This document shows positions 17,981-26,901 of a stretch of DNA of 64,000 nt, one piece after another. How positions within the stretch are numbered: the first letter of the stretch is position 1; every line of letters starts with the position of its first letter. Under the pieces are notes generated by a model that was not told the DNA's origin, did not search any database, and worked only from the letters and a program-made list of their open reading frames with translations. The stretch comes from Beijerinckiaceae bacterium (lineage in GTDB: Bacteria; Pseudomonadota; Alphaproteobacteria; Rhizobiales; Beijerinckiaceae), in assembly GCA_027532775.1 (NCBI GenBank), contig JAPZTO010000008.1, forward strand, positions 249,501-313,500. The letters run 5' to 3'. The translations under genes and the position numbers were made by a program.

Positions 17981-19222
17981 TCAGGCTCCCGGAACGCGCG
18001 CATCGTGCCGGTAGATCCAGCCGAAGCGCTCGAGCGGGGCATCGCCCGGCAGGAGCGAAAGGGTTGTATCCCGCAGGCGGGCCTGCAGGCCGGTGGCGTG
18101 GTAGAGCCGGCCCTGGCTCAGGGCCGCCTTCTGGATGCGGGCCGTGCGTGGAATGCGCAGCCGGTCATAGCGCGCCAGCGCGGCGGCGAGGGCGGCCGGC
18201 TCTGCCCCTGATCCGGCGATCAGCGAACCGAGGCAGGCGGCATCCTCGATGGCCTGGCTGGCCCCCTGCGCGAGGAAGGGCATCATCGGATGGGCGGCAT
18301 CGCCCAGCAACGTCATCCGGGCGCGGGACCACCGGGTTTCCGGCGCGCGGTCAACCAGCGCCCAGCGCTTCCAGCTCTCGGCGGCGGCGATCAGGCTGCG
18401 GGCGCGGGCATGCCAGCCGGCGAAGCGCGAGGCCAGCACATCCGGATGGCCGGGCGCCGACCAGCCTTCCTCGCGCCAGTCATCCTCGATGATGGCGACG
18501 ACGTTGATCTCGTGGCCACCCCGGACCGGGTAATGCACGAGATGGGCACTCGCGCCGAGCCAGAGATGGATATCCGGCTCGCGGGCGAAGAGCGGGGCCT
18601 CCTCGCGGGGGATCAGCGTGCGCCAGGCGGTCTTGCCGGAATAGCGCGAGGGCGAGGGCAGGCCGCAGAGCTTCCGCGCGCGGGACCAGAGCCCGTCTGC
18701 GCCGACAAGCAGATCCGCGCCGATCCGGACGGGGGCGCCGTCGGTCGTCAGGAAATCCGCGTCGATGACGTCCGGCCGTTCGTGGATCTCCTGCAGGGCA
18801 AGGCCCAGCTTCAGGGTGATGGCGACATGGGCCTCGACCTTGTCGAGCAGGGCGCGCTGGAGGTCTGCCCGGTGGGCGACGAGGAAGGGCGCGCCGAATT
18901 TCGCGAGGATGCGATGGCCGAACCGGGCATGGGTCAGGATACGGTCATCCGAGGCGCGGTGGACGAGGATGCCGTTCGGCTCCACGGCGATGTCGTCCAG
19001 TGCGTCGAGCACGCCGATCCCGGCAAGGAGGCGTGCGGCATTGGGCGAGATCTGCAGCCCGGCCCCGGCCTCCTGCAAGGCTGTTTCACGATCGACCAGC
19101 GTGACCCGCCAGCCGGCCCGGGCCGCGAAAAGCGCTGCGGACAGCCCGCCAATGCCGGCGCCGGCAATCAGGACATGCGGTTTGGCCTCAAGCGCGTCGG
19201 GCCGTTCTCGATCCTCGGGCAT
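17981..19222 (-). CDS. FAD-dependent monooxygenase (salicylate hydroxylase-like)
   Basis: A protein of 413 residues in the group A flavoprotein monooxygenase family. The FAD-binding GAGIGGLSAALFAARAGWRV is at the N terminus, the DG motif appears as LVGADGLWSRAR, and the GD motif as LLGDAAHPMMPFLAQG. Enzymes of this type hydroxylate aromatic acids such as salicylate or 6-hydroxynicotinate using NAD(P)H and oxygen. It sits directly upstream of a DMT transporter. No aromatic-degradation genes are near, so the substrate remains open. Confidence 0.88.
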   Translation of the reverse strand: MPEDRERPDALEAKPHVLIAGAGIGGLSAALFAARAGWRVTLVDRETALQEAGAGLQISPNAARLLAGIGVLDALDDIAVEPNGILVHRASDDRILTHARFGHRILAKFGAPFLVAHRADLQRALLDKVEAHVAITLKLGLALQEIHERPDVIDADFLTTDGAPVRIGADLLVGADGLWSRARKLCGLPSPSRYSGKTAWRTLIPREEAPLFAREPDIHLWLGASAHLVHYPVRGGHEINVVAIIEDDWREEGWSAPGHPDVLASRFAGWHARARSLIAAAESWKRWALVDRAPETRWSRARMTLLGDAAHPMMPFLAQGASQAIEDAACLGSLIAGSGAEPAALAAALARYDRLRIPRTARIQKAALSQGRLYHATGLQARLRDTTLSLLPGDAPLERFGWIYRHDARVPGA

Positions 19223-19232
19223 CGGAAGGGGC

Positions 19233-19481
19233 TCAGGCGGCGTCCGGTTCCTGCCAGAGAGCGTCCGGCGGCGCGCAGGTGCCGGCCTTCAGGGCCGCGT
19301 CGAAACGATAGAGCGTCGAGCAATAGGGGCAGATGATCTCGCTGTCCGAACCCATGTCGAGATAGACATGCGGGTGGTCGAAAGGCGGGAGCGCGCCGAT
19401 GCACATGAATTCCCGCGCGCCGACCCGGATTTCCCGGAGGCCAGCGGAATTCTGGAAATGTGGCACCGATTTCTCGGCCAT
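19233..19481 (-). CDS. Zinc-finger (zf-CHCC) domain protein
   Basis: A protein of 82 residues that matches the zf-CHCC family related to the NDUFS6 zinc subunit of complex I. The metal ligands can be read in order as the cysteine in REFMCIGAL, the histidine in PPFDHPHVYLDM, and the two cysteines in IICPYCSTLYRF. It lies ten bases upstream of the monooxygenase gene on the same strand and may share its transcript. Its role outside complex I assembly is not established. Confidence 0.85.
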   Translation of the reverse strand: MAEKSVPHFQNSAGLREIRVGAREFMCIGALPPFDHPHVYLDMGSDSEIICPYCSTLYRFDAALKAGTCAPPDALWQEPDAA

Positions 19482-19613
19482 GGCGCGTCTCTCCTGATAG
19501 CGGTGGTTCTCCTGTGAATAGCGGGATTGAACGGCCCGGCCAAGCTAAACTTCCGGTCATCCCGCGCGTTGCGGCCGGTTGCACCCACCCGCGAACGCGG
19601 CTAGGCGAAAGCC

Positions 19614-20387
19614 ATGCTGCATCATTTCCATTCCGACGGGCTGCGGCTCGCCTATCGCGATGAACCGGCTGCCGGCGGCCACAACACGCCGGTCCTGCTG
19701 GTGCACGGCTTCGCCTCGTCCATCGAGGTGAACTGGAATTTTCCCGGCTGGTTCAAGACCTATGGTGATGCCGGCTATCGCGTGATCGCGATCGAGAATC
19801 GCGGCCATGGCGCTTCGGAGAAGCCGTCCGAGCCGGCTGCCTACCATACGGACAGGATGGCCGGCGATGCGCTGGCCCTGCTCGACCATCTCGGAATCGG
19901 GCGGGCCTTCCTGCAGGGCTATTCGATGGGGGCGCGGATCTCCGCCTTTGTCGCGCTCCGGGCGCCGGAGCGGCTGCATGCGCTCGCCCTCGGCGGGCTC
20001 GGGATCCATCTCGTCGATGGTGTCGGCCTGCCGCTCGGGATCGCCGAGGCGCTGGAGCGGCCGGACCCGGAAGCCATCACCGACCCGACGCAGAAGATGT
20101 TCCGCACCTTCGCCGAGCGGAACCGCCAGGACCTGGTGGCGCTCGCCGCCTGCATCCGCGGATCGCGCCAGGCATTGACGCCGGACGAGGTAGGCCGGAT
20201 CGCCACGCCGGCGATCGTCTGCGTCGGCACGAACGATCCGATTGCCGGGGCGCCGGAACCGCTCGTCGCGATGATGCCGGCGGCCGAGGCGTTTGCCATC
20301 GAGGGGCGAGACCACAATCTCGCGGTAGGGGACCGCACGCACCGGCAGGCTGTGCTCGGCTTCTTCGAGCGGATCCGCGCTGGCTGA
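19614..20387 (+). CDS. Alpha/beta hydrolase
   Basis: A protein of 257 residues with the alpha/beta hydrolase fold. The oxyanion region is VLLVHGFASS, the nucleophile elbow is QGYSMGARISA with serine as nucleophile, the acid is probably in CVGTNDPIAG, and the histidine is in IEGRDHNLAVGD. Length and order are those of the esterase/epoxide hydrolase-like group. It diverges from the zinc-finger gene. The substrate cannot be told. Confidence 0.9.
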   Translation: MLHHFHSDGLRLAYRDEPAAGGHNTPVLLVHGFASSIEVNWNFPGWFKTYGDAGYRVIAIENRGHGASEKPSEPAAYHTDRMAGDALALLDHLGIGRAFLQGYSMGARISAFVALRAPERLHALALGGLGIHLVDGVGLPLGIAEALERPDPEAITDPTQKMFRTFAERNRQDLVALAACIRGSRQALTPDEVGRIATPAIVCVGTNDPIAGAPEPLVAMMPAAEAFAIEGRDHNLAVGDRTHRQAVLGFFERIRAG

Positions 20388-20487
20388 GCGGCCTCAAGCA
20401 AATGTGTTAACGCCGCCGGCGGCGGATGGTCGATTTTTCCCGCCGGGATGATACATTGATGGACAACACAGCTGAAAGGACCTGAAA

Positions 20488-21309
20488 ATGGTCAAGGCCA
20501 TTGCCGAGAGGGTCCAGTCCCTCGCCCAACTCGACCCGGTATGGGCACAACTCCGCCAGGAGGCGGAGACCGTTCGCGCCAGCGAGCCCTCGCTGGCCGG
20601 TCTCGTGCTGGCGACGATCCTGCAGCAGCGCTCGCTCGAGGCCGCCGTCGCGCATCGTATCGCCGAGCGCCTCGACCATACCGATCTTTCCGCCAGCCTG
20701 ATCCGGCAGGCCTTTGCCGAGTTCGTGGAGGCCCAGCCGGCCTTCCGGGAAAGCCTGCGCGCCGACATCATGGCGGTGCTCGACCGTGATCCTGCCTGCG
20801 AGCGGGTGATCGAGCCCGTGCTCTATTTCAAGGGCTTCCATGCCATCGAGACGCATCGTCTCGCGCATTGGCTCTGGACCAACGGAAGGCGGGATTTCGC
20901 GCTCTACCTGCAGAGCCGCTCCTCGGCCGTGTTCCAGACCGACATTCACCCGGCCGTGCCGATGGGCAAGGGCGTATTCCTCGACCATGCCACGGGCCTC
21001 GTTGTCGGTGCGACGGCGGTGATCGAGGACGATGTCTCCATTCTCCAGGGCGTCACGCTTGGCGGGACCGGCAAGGAGCATGGCGACCGGCATCCCAAGA
21101 TCCGGCGCGGCGTGTTGATCGGGGCCGGCGCGAAGATCCTCGGCAATATCGAGATCGGCCATTGCGCCCGCGTGGCCGCCGGTTCGGTGGTGCTGCAGGC
21201 GGTTCCGAGCTGCAAGACGGTGGCCGGCGTGCCGGCGCGCGTGGTCGGCGAGGCCGGCTGTGCCGAGCCGTCGCGCTCGATGGATCAGGTGATCGACAGC
21301 GGCATTTGA
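20488..21309 (+). CDS. cysE: Serine O-acetyltransferase
   Basis: A protein of 273 residues that acetylates L-serine with acetyl-CoA as the first committed step of cysteine synthesis. An N-terminal helical domain is followed by the left-handed beta helix and the family signatures HRLAHWLW, DIHPAVPMGKGVFLDHATG, and GVTLGGTGKEHGDRHPKI. The C terminus ends in isoleucine (IDSGI), which in this family can dock into cysteine synthase. AAAGGA precedes the ATG. It is monocistronic or leads into the DUF3126 gene 135 bases downstream. Confidence 0.96.
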   Translation: MVKAIAERVQSLAQLDPVWAQLRQEAETVRASEPSLAGLVLATILQQRSLEAAVAHRIAERLDHTDLSASLIRQAFAEFVEAQPAFRESLRADIMAVLDRDPACERVIEPVLYFKGFHAIETHRLAHWLWTNGRRDFALYLQSRSSAVFQTDIHPAVPMGKGVFLDHATGLVVGATAVIEDDVSILQGVTLGGTGKEHGDRHPKIRRGVLIGAGAKILGNIEIGHCARVAAGSVVLQAVPSCKTVAGVPARVVGEAGCAEPSRSMDQVIDSGI

Positions 21310-21443
21310 GCGCGCAACCGGGGAAGGCGCAGCCGGCCTGCGTTTTTCCGGTTGTCCTCGCTCCGGCAAGATGGCAAGTCCCGCACGGATGGTCGCCGCG
21401 ATTCCGGATCGGCCGTCAAAGCGTGATGAGAGGGGGGACAATC

Positions 21444-21653
21444 ATGGACAAGGCGGATCTCCAGAAGGTGGAAACCTATCTGCGGCGGACCTTTTCGAAT
21501 GCGGCGATCCGGGTTGTCGCCCGTCCCAAGAAGAAGGATTCGGCCGAGGTCTATATCGGCGACGAATTCATCGGGGTGCTGTCCGAGGACAACGAGGACG
21601 GCGACAAGTCGTATTTTTTCGAAATGGCGATTCTCGACACCGATCTCGAGTGA
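21444..21653 (+). CDS. DUF3126 family protein
   Basis: A protein of 69 residues that matches the alphaproteobacterial DUF3126 family: KADLQKVETYLRRTFSN at the start and AEVYIGDEFIGVLSEDNEDG near the middle. AGAGGGGGGA lies upstream of the ATG. It often follows cysE in related genomes by my recollection, and it does here. There is no known function. Confidence 0.85.
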   Translation: MDKADLQKVETYLRRTFSNAAIRVVARPKKKDSAEVYIGDEFIGVLSEDNEDGDKSYFFEMAILDTDLE

Positions 21654-21686
21654 TGTCCTGCTGCCGGGCTGGCCGCGCGAGGCAGC

Positions 21687-22328
21687 TCAGCCTCCGGCCA
21701 AAGGCAGGCTTTCAACCAGCAGGCTTGTTTCCTGAAGGATCCGCCGCCATTCCGGCAAATGGCGGGCGTTGAAACGCAGCTCCGCATCCAGATCGCCGAC
21801 GCGGATCCGCGTCAGGCAGGGTTCCATCTCGCGATGGGCATCGAGCGGGCACAGGGCGACGAAGGGCCTGCGCCCGCCGACACCGAGATAGAGTTCCCGG
21901 TCCTCGTAGGGCGTTCCCTGGCGGAAGCGCCGCATGACGAGACCGCCGGGATTCGACCAGGTCTCCCGTGCGAGGAACCGTGCGTAGACGGTGTGAAACA
22001 GTTCAGCCGCCACCGGTTCGCTGCGTGATGCCGTCAGGATCAGCGTCAGCCGTTCGGGCATCGGGCGGAACGGATCCTCTGCCGAGGGCTGGGGCAGGGG
22101 TGCGAAATCCTGGATCCCGACCGCCAGATCGAGCCGGTCGAGCCGCCCGCCGGCAAACTGCACCTTCTCGCGGATCAGGGCCTGCGGCACGGCCAGGGTG
22201 ATGCGCCCCAGTTCCACCCGGGCCGTGCCCAGTTCCGGCGCATGGCCGGGGCCAGCCCGCAGGAGCAGGGCGGCATTGGCGCCGAGGGCGATTCCGAACA
22301 GGGCCAGAGCGAGGATCAGGCGGTTCAT
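21687..22328 (-). CDS. Hypothetical exported protein
   Basis: A protein of 213 residues with an N-terminal hydrophobic helix (LILALALFGIALGANAALLL) that is either a signal peptide or a membrane anchor. The rest is a soluble domain with LTLILTASRSEPVAAELFH and a central ELYLGVGGRRPFVALCPLD segment. I do not recognise the family. It is convergent with the DUF3126 gene, with 33 bases between them, and stands alone. Confidence 0.75.
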   Translation of the reverse strand: MNRLILALALFGIALGANAALLLRAGPGHAPELGTARVELGRITLAVPQALIREKVQFAGGRLDRLDLAVGIQDFAPLPQPSAEDPFRPMPERLTLILTASRSEPVAAELFHTVYARFLARETWSNPGGLVMRRFRQGTPYEDRELYLGVGGRRPFVALCPLDAHREMEPCLTRIRVGDLDAELRFNARHLPEWRRILQETSLLVESLPLAGG

Positions 22329-22602
22329 GCCCGTATGGAAGCCCGATCATGGTTAATCCGCGTTTAAGGCCCCGTTTCGCTCTCGCAGGGAAACGTCCCG
22401 GAACGGGACAGGCGTGGATCAGGCCCGCCGCGCGCAGGATCGGGCCGGCTTTCGCCAGAGCCTCGTGAAATCAGCGCTGTAACGATTCGTTAGCGTTAAC
22501 CAAAGGTTACGAAACCGGTTTTCCTGACCCGATCTGGCGCAGTAAATCGGAGCACGAGGTTTGCAACGCCTCTCGCAAACACAGGTTGCGGAGTTCAGCG
22601 TC

Positions 22603-22914
22603 ATGTCGACTCACCAGATCGATTCCTTTCTCGCCCTCGGCCTCGGCTTTGCCTTTGCCGGGTTGATCGCCTCGGTCTACAGCGCGTGGCGGCACCAGCC
22701 CGCGAGCTTCAGCCTGCTCTTCGCGGGCGGGACAGGCTCGCTCGCCGCGCTGCCGCTTCTGGCAGCGGCGGGGCCGGCCATCATCATGCGGAACACGCTC
22801 CGGGGCCGCAAATACGAGCGGCGCCCGATCCATTTCGTGGCGATGTCGACCATCATCGCCTCGTTCTGGTCTATCGCGATCGGTTTCCAGTTGCTGAAGC
22901 TTATGCAAGGCTGA
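22603..22914 (+). CDS. Small membrane protein
   Basis: A protein of 103 residues with three predicted membrane helices (near residues 8-28, 37-58 and 82-100) and a basic loop RNTLRGRKYERRPIHF between the second and third. It resembles small uncharacterised membrane proteins of Hyphomicrobiales. The ATG at 22603 is preferred over the in-frame TTG at 22561, which would add 14 residues. It lies 21 bases upstream of the gamma carbonic anhydrase gene and is probably cotranscribed with it. Confidence 0.75.
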   Translation: MSTHQIDSFLALGLGFAFAGLIASVYSAWRHQPASFSLLFAGGTGSLAALPLLAAAGPAIIMRNTLRGRKYERRPIHFVAMSTIIASFWSIAIGFQLLKLMQG

Positions 22915-22935
22915 GGCAACGACAGGAGAATCGCG

Positions 22936-23466
22936 ATGCCGCTCTATGCGCTCGATGGCCAGGCGCCCGAAACCCCGGGAGCGGGGCAATTCTGGGTGGC
23001 TCCAGATGCCCATGTGATCGGCAAGGTGGTGATCGGGGCCGATGTCGGCATCTGGTTCGGGGCCGTCATCCGTGGCGACAACGAGACGATCACGATCGGG
23101 CCCGAGACCAATATCCAGGAGCATGCGATGCTCCATACCGATATGGGCTTCCCGATGACCCTCGGGCGCGGCTGCACGATCGGCCATGGCGCGATCCTGC
23201 ATGGCTGCGTCCTCGGCGACCATGTCCTCGTCGGCATGGGCGCGACGGTGCTGAACGGCGCGAAGATCGGCGCAGGCTCGCTGGTGGGTGCCAATGCGCT
23301 TGTCACCGAGGGCAAGGAATTTCCGCCGGGATCGCTGATTGTCGGCTCGCCCGCACGGTCAATCCGGACACTTGACGAGAAGGCGCTGGAGGGGCTCCGG
23401 GGCTCGGCCGCCGGCTATGCCCGCAACTGGAAGCGCTTCGCGGCCGGCCTCAAGGTCGTTGGCTGA
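22936..23466 (+). CDS. Gamma carbonic anhydrase family protein
   Basis: A protein of 176 residues of the left-handed beta-helix gamma carbonic anhydrase (YrdA/PaaY) group. Hexapeptide repeats run through PDAHVIGKVVIGADVGIWFG and VIRGDNETITIGPETNIQEH. The three zinc-binding histidines are placed as expected in NIQEHAMLH and TIGHGAILHG. These proteins are trimeric and some hydrate carbon dioxide; others act on thioesters. GACAGGAGA precedes the ATG. Confidence 0.93.
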   Translation: MPLYALDGQAPETPGAGQFWVAPDAHVIGKVVIGADVGIWFGAVIRGDNETITIGPETNIQEHAMLHTDMGFPMTLGRGCTIGHGAILHGCVLGDHVLVGMGATVLNGAKIGAGSLVGANALVTEGKEFPPGSLIVGSPARSIRTLDEKALEGLRGSAAGYARNWKRFAAGLKVVG

Positions 23467-23487
23467 CCGCTTTTTTTCTTGGCCCTG

Positions 23488-23528
23488 AAAAAGGCGGGCC
23501 GGCTCACGCGGGTGACGTGAACCGGCCC
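23488..23528 (-). terminator. Intrinsic terminator after the BTLCP gene
   Basis: Read on the minus strand, GGGCCGG and CCGGCCC pair around a longer internal stem, followed by GCC and a run of five T. It sits 78 bases past the stop of the gene at 23606-24205 and between two convergent genes. Confidence 0.75.
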
Positions 23529-23605
23529 TATCTCGCAAGCCCGATCCGGGGGGACGGGGTGGGGTGGGGACCTGACCGCGACTTGCGAAACTCCGTTTGT
23601 TGAGG

Positions 23606-24205
23606 TCAGCGGCTCGCCGCGACCGTGCTGGTATCGATGCCGCCGAGGGAAACCCAGCGGGCGGGGTTGTCATCGGCCTGCCGCTTGATGAAACGGTAGC
23701 CGGTCTCCTTCCAGGCGAGGATCTTGCCGACCTGGTTGTCGAGAATGAAATCGCCACGGTCGGTCTTGACCGTGAGCACGGCATGCCCGTCACCCTTGTG
23801 GTCGCGGACCACGGTGACCAGCAGCGTCTGGATCGGGAAGCCCGCCTTCACAAGGCGACGGCGCTTCTCGAGGACGAAATCCTCGCAATCGCCCTTGCCA
23901 TCCTCCGGATAGGACCAATGCTCGGGCGTGCCCCAATGGTCCTGATCGGTCACCGCGATGATCTCGCGGTTCACATCGGCATTGATCTTCACGATCGTCC
24001 GCCAGCTCGATTCAGAGAGCTGGACGGTCGTGCGGGCGAAGCCGCGGTTCTCGCAATCTTCCGGATAATCCCGGCAGAATTGCACGAAGCCCAGAGGCGG
24101 CGATGTTGCCGCGCCGATGCTTGCTGTCTGTTGTGCCTGCGCCCCAGTATTCGCAAGCATCAGCAAGCCAATAAACCCCATAGTCTTGACGATAACGCTT
24201 TTCAT
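23606..24205 (-). CDS. Transglutaminase-like cysteine protease (BTLCP family)
   Basis: A protein of 199 residues with a signal peptide ending in GAQAQ. The transglutaminase-like triad is visible: cysteine in GKGDCEDFVLEKRR, histidine in GDGHAVLTV, and aspartate in GDFILDNQVGK. BTLCP proteins are periplasmic and occur widely in proteobacteria; some cut adhesins under c-di-GMP control (LapG), but this group is shorter and its substrate is unknown. The start at 24205 removes 16 residues that precede the signal peptide in the open frame. A long AT-rich region lies upstream. Confidence 0.88.
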   Translation of the reverse strand: MKSVIVKTMGFIGLLMLANTGAQAQQTASIGAATSPPLGFVQFCRDYPEDCENRGFARTTVQLSESSWRTIVKINADVNREIIAVTDQDHWGTPEHWSYPEDGKGDCEDFVLEKRRRLVKAGFPIQTLLVTVVRDHKGDGHAVLTVKTDRGDFILDNQVGKILAWKETGYRFIKRQADDNPARWVSLGGIDTSTVAASR

Positions 24206-24525
24206 ACACCCCTCCCGTTCGTCGAGATGAGTGATCGCATGGGTCCTTTTCAAATCCGGCGATTTTCAGTGATCGGATTTTCAATGTCGGATTAAGGGAT
24301 TTCTAAGCATGCTCGCCCGATGCATATGCCGGGAAGCGGAGAGAAAAATTTGTTAATCATATAAAATATTGAACGTAAACGGTTATTGGATGTGGCGGAA
24401 AAACTTCGATCAAATTGCAGCTTCTGAAATTAATCAGGATTTACTAGGCTGGTTAGGCGTGAATAAAGGCTAGCGAAAAGACGGCTTTCCGGCCGATAGC
24501 CAGCCTTTGTGTTGCGGGCGCAAAA
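24206..24525. other. AT-rich intergenic region, no gene seen
   Basis: About 320 bases that are much richer in A and T than their surroundings, especially 24290-24470. It must carry the promoter of the minus-strand BTLCP gene. I see no open frame with a ribosome binding site and no structured RNA. Confidence 0.6.
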
Positions 24526-24547
24526 AAGCCGCCCGAGGGGGCGGCTT
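24526..24547 (-). terminator. Intrinsic terminator after the PilZ gene
   Basis: AAGCCGCCC (24526-24534) and GGGCGGCTT (24539-24547) form a nine-pair stem with a four-base loop. On the minus strand the stem is followed by a run of T, 73 bases past the stop of the gene at 24620. Confidence 0.85.
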
Positions 24548-24619
24548 GCTTCCGATCCAGCTGGCAACCGGGTGCCGGCAACTGCGCATCAAGACGCGCC
24601 CGATTTACGAGTATACGCC

Positions 24620-25264
24620 CTAGAGCCGCATCTTGACGTCGAACATCGCTTCGGGGACCGAGCCATGGAACTCGACCGCGATACCGCCATCGAACACGCG
24701 GACCACGAGGGCTGGCGTGGTGCCGATGATGATCTCGTCGCCCTTTTTGAAATCGCCCCGGATCGAGAGGGCCGCGCCCGAGCGCGAGACGTCGATCAGA
24801 TGGCCGTTGACCGGCTCGACATGCGGCGACGACTTGTGGCGCACGCTGATGCGCGGGTCATTCGGCACCACGCGGTCATGGCGGCGATCTTCGGGCAGGT
24901 TGAGGATCTCGCGGTTGGCGAGCCAGATCAGCTGGCTGGCCAGACGGTCCCGCTTCACGAGGGTTGTCACCAGCTCGAGGATGAAGCTTCGCGACTTCAC
25001 GCGCAGGACTTTGCCCTCGATCCGGCCGATCGTGTAGAAATAGCCGACGATCCGCTCCCCGGTCACCACAAGGGCGTCCGACTCGATCTCCATGGTCCGC
25101 AGGGAGGCCTCGGTAATCGTGGCGCCATGTTCGCTCCGGTCCGGGCGCATGAAGCGACCGCCGATCGACAGTTTGACGCGCGGCCCCTGGCGCTGTTCGT
25201 CGCTCATCCGGAAAAGGCGCGCCGGGATAGCAGGATCCCGAGGTTTCATCAAAGGCAAAGGCAT
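24620..25264 (-). CDS. PilZ domain protein
   Basis: A protein of 214 residues with a C-terminal PilZ domain: HVEPVNGHLIDVSRSGAAL carries the D/NxSxxG motif, and RISVRHKSS may provide the arginines of the RxxxR arm. The N-terminal half looks like a second, degenerate PilZ-like repeat (QGPRVKLSIGGRFMRPDRSE). GGGA six bases upstream supports the ATG at 25264; an ATG at 25207 starts closer to the conserved region but has no ribosome binding site. The gene lies downstream of the PAS_5 gene on the same strand, a common pairing in this order. Confidence 0.82.
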   Translation of the reverse strand: MPLPLMKPRDPAIPARLFRMSDEQRQGPRVKLSIGGRFMRPDRSEHGATITEASLRTMEIESDALVVTGERIVGYFYTIGRIEGKVLRVKSRSFILELVTTLVKRDRLASQLIWLANREILNLPEDRRHDRVVPNDPRISVRHKSSPHVEPVNGHLIDVSRSGAALSIRGDFKKGDEIIIGTTPALVVRVFDGGIAVEFHGSVPEAMFDVKMRL

Positions 25265-25359
25265 CCGATTTCCCGTGGAAAAGCACGATGATTCACATTG
25301 CCACGAAGCCGGAAACGAAAGCTTAAGCCTGTCCGCTCCCGGTCTCATGCGTTTCCGCA

Positions 25360-26034
25360 TCAATGGTCGCGGTCACCCTTCAGGACCAGCAGGTGGGCGC
25401 GACGCTCGACGCCGCCCGGCACCAGATCGAAGCCGCGCAAGGGCAGGGCATCGCGGCCGAGCATGCGCCCGCCGGAAATCACCAGCCGGGCCGGTGTGGC
25501 GCGCGGCATGGCCGGGGGATCGAACAGGGCCATCGCCCCGAAGATCCGCCGGCCGGATCCGGCAGGGTGCCGAAGGGGCAGCAGCAACAACTCGCCGGCA
25601 AGGCCGAGGGGCGCGCGACGCTCGATCCGGGGGCCGGGCAGCGGGCGGAGATTGAGCCACGGGGTCGGGCGCGATGCCGGCGGCGGGGCCGGCGTCGGTT
25701 CGGGCTGCTGATCGGGCTCGGACAGGCGGATGCCGATGAGCATCGGCTCTTCAGCTTCCAGCACGGTCGCGATGGCTTCCTCGGCACCGGCCCGCGCCCC
25801 GTCCTCCCAGAGCAGGGAAAAGCGCCGGCCGGTCAGGCTGTCGCCAAGCGCCTGGACGATCCGCGATCCGGCGAGGCGGAACCGCATGTCCTCGCGTTCG
25901 CCTTCGAGCAGGAACAGGTCTCCCAATTCCCGCGCGAGCGCGCGCGGGTCCACTTCCGTGCGGTACGGTGCCGGTCGATGGGCCCGCAACTGGTTCCAGT
26001 AGGCATAGACGGAGCGGATCGACGAATGACGCAT
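25360..26034 (-). CDS. PAS domain protein (PAS_5 type)
   Basis: A protein of 224 residues. The segment YAYWNQLRAHRPAPYRTEVD followed by FLLEGEREDMRFRLAGSRI matches the alphaproteobacterial PAS_5 domain, and a proline-rich linker (PEPTPAPPPASRP) divides it from a C-terminal part. It has no kinase or output domain. It lies 95 bases upstream of the PilZ gene, so the two may share a transcript and a signalling task, but the sensed signal is unknown. Confidence 0.85.
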   Translation of the reverse strand: MRHSSIRSVYAYWNQLRAHRPAPYRTEVDPRALARELGDLFLLEGEREDMRFRLAGSRIVQALGDSLTGRRFSLLWEDGARAGAEEAIATVLEAEEPMLIGIRLSEPDQQPEPTPAPPPASRPTPWLNLRPLPGPRIERRAPLGLAGELLLLPLRHPAGSGRRIFGAMALFDPPAMPRATPARLVISGGRMLGRDALPLRGFDLVPGGVERRAHLLVLKGDRDH

Positions 26035-26451
26035 GACGGCTTCCCGGGCTCGGTTCCGTCCCCTTTCGGGAAGGGGCGGACGCTGATTTCTGGTTCAGGG
26101 GGCCAATCCGTTCCGATCCGGAACAGGACGGGCCTCTTGCCTCGTGCCTCGCGAAATCCGTGCCGGCAGAAGTTAACGCCCGGGCTGGCGCGCAAGCGGT
26201 CAAAGTAACCTTAATCAGGGATGGCAATTGCGGAATCCCGGGCGATGTGAGACCTTTCAATCGCTCCAAGGAATTCACGCCGCGCCTGGCTCCGGGCGCG
26301 GCGTTTACTTTTCCGGGCCCTTCATTCGCAAAATCTCATATTGCGCTGCGCAACATCTTCGCGTTGCGTCCGGCTGCGATTTAGACAAAAGTCGTATGTC
26401 ACGTGGCCCGCGTGGCGAGGCCGCGCCAGAACCGCAACAAGGGAGCGACCG
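26035..26451. other. Intergenic region with possible small-RNA unit
   Basis: A 417-base spacer between divergent genes. It must hold the promoters of the PAS gene (minus strand) and the CBS gene (plus strand). It also holds a strong plus-strand terminator at 26278-26312 although no plus-strand gene lies before it. The bases from about 26170 to 26312 could therefore encode a small RNA. I see no ribosome binding site with a convincing open frame in this stretch. Confidence 0.4.
26278..26312 (+). terminator. Orphan intrinsic terminator
   Basis: CGCCGCGCC (26278-26286) pairs with GGCGCGGCG (26295-26303), followed by TTTACTTTT. It points rightwards and has no annotated gene upstream on its strand. 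Confidence 0.7.
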
Positions 26452-26883
26452 ATGAGCGTTGGCAAGATTCTCGCGAACAAGGGCAGGGCCGTCATCACGG
26501 TGGAGCCCGGGCAGAGCCTCCAGCAGGCGGCGACGCTTCTGGCCGAGCACCGTATCGGTGCCGTTGTTGTTGCCGGTGCCGGCGGCACCATTGCCGGCAT
26601 CCTTTCCGAGCGCGATATCGTCCGCGCCGTTGCCACCGGCGGCGAGACCGCAATGAAGGACCGCGTGGCCGATCATATGACCCGGCGCGTGGTGACCTGT
26701 GTCGCCGCTTCGCCGATCAACCAGGTGATGGAAATCATGACCGCCGGCAAGTTCCGGCATGTGCCGGTGGTTGTCGATGGCCGCCTCGACGGGATGATCT
26801 CGATCGGCGACGTGGTCAAATTCCGCCTCGCCGAACTCGAGCAGGAAAGCGCGACCCTGCGCGACTATATCGCCGCGAGCTGA
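26452..26883 (+). CDS. Two-CBS-domain protein
   Basis: A protein of 143 residues made of a CBS pair (Bateman module). The first repeat contains RIGAVVVAGAGGTIAGILSE and the second FRHVPVVVDGRLDGMISIGD. CBS pairs bind adenosyl nucleotides and sense energy state. AAGGGAG precedes the ATG. No catalytic domain is attached, as in many stand-alone CBS regulators. It is convergent with hisI. Confidence 0.92.
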   Translation: MSVGKILANKGRAVITVEPGQSLQQAATLLAEHRIGAVVVAGAGGTIAGILSERDIVRAVATGGETAMKDRVADHMTRRVVTCVAASPINQVMEIMTAGKFRHVPVVVDGRLDGMISIGDVVKFRLAELEQESATLRDYIAAS

Positions 26884-26901
26884 GCCGCTGCGTTTGCGGC
26901 T

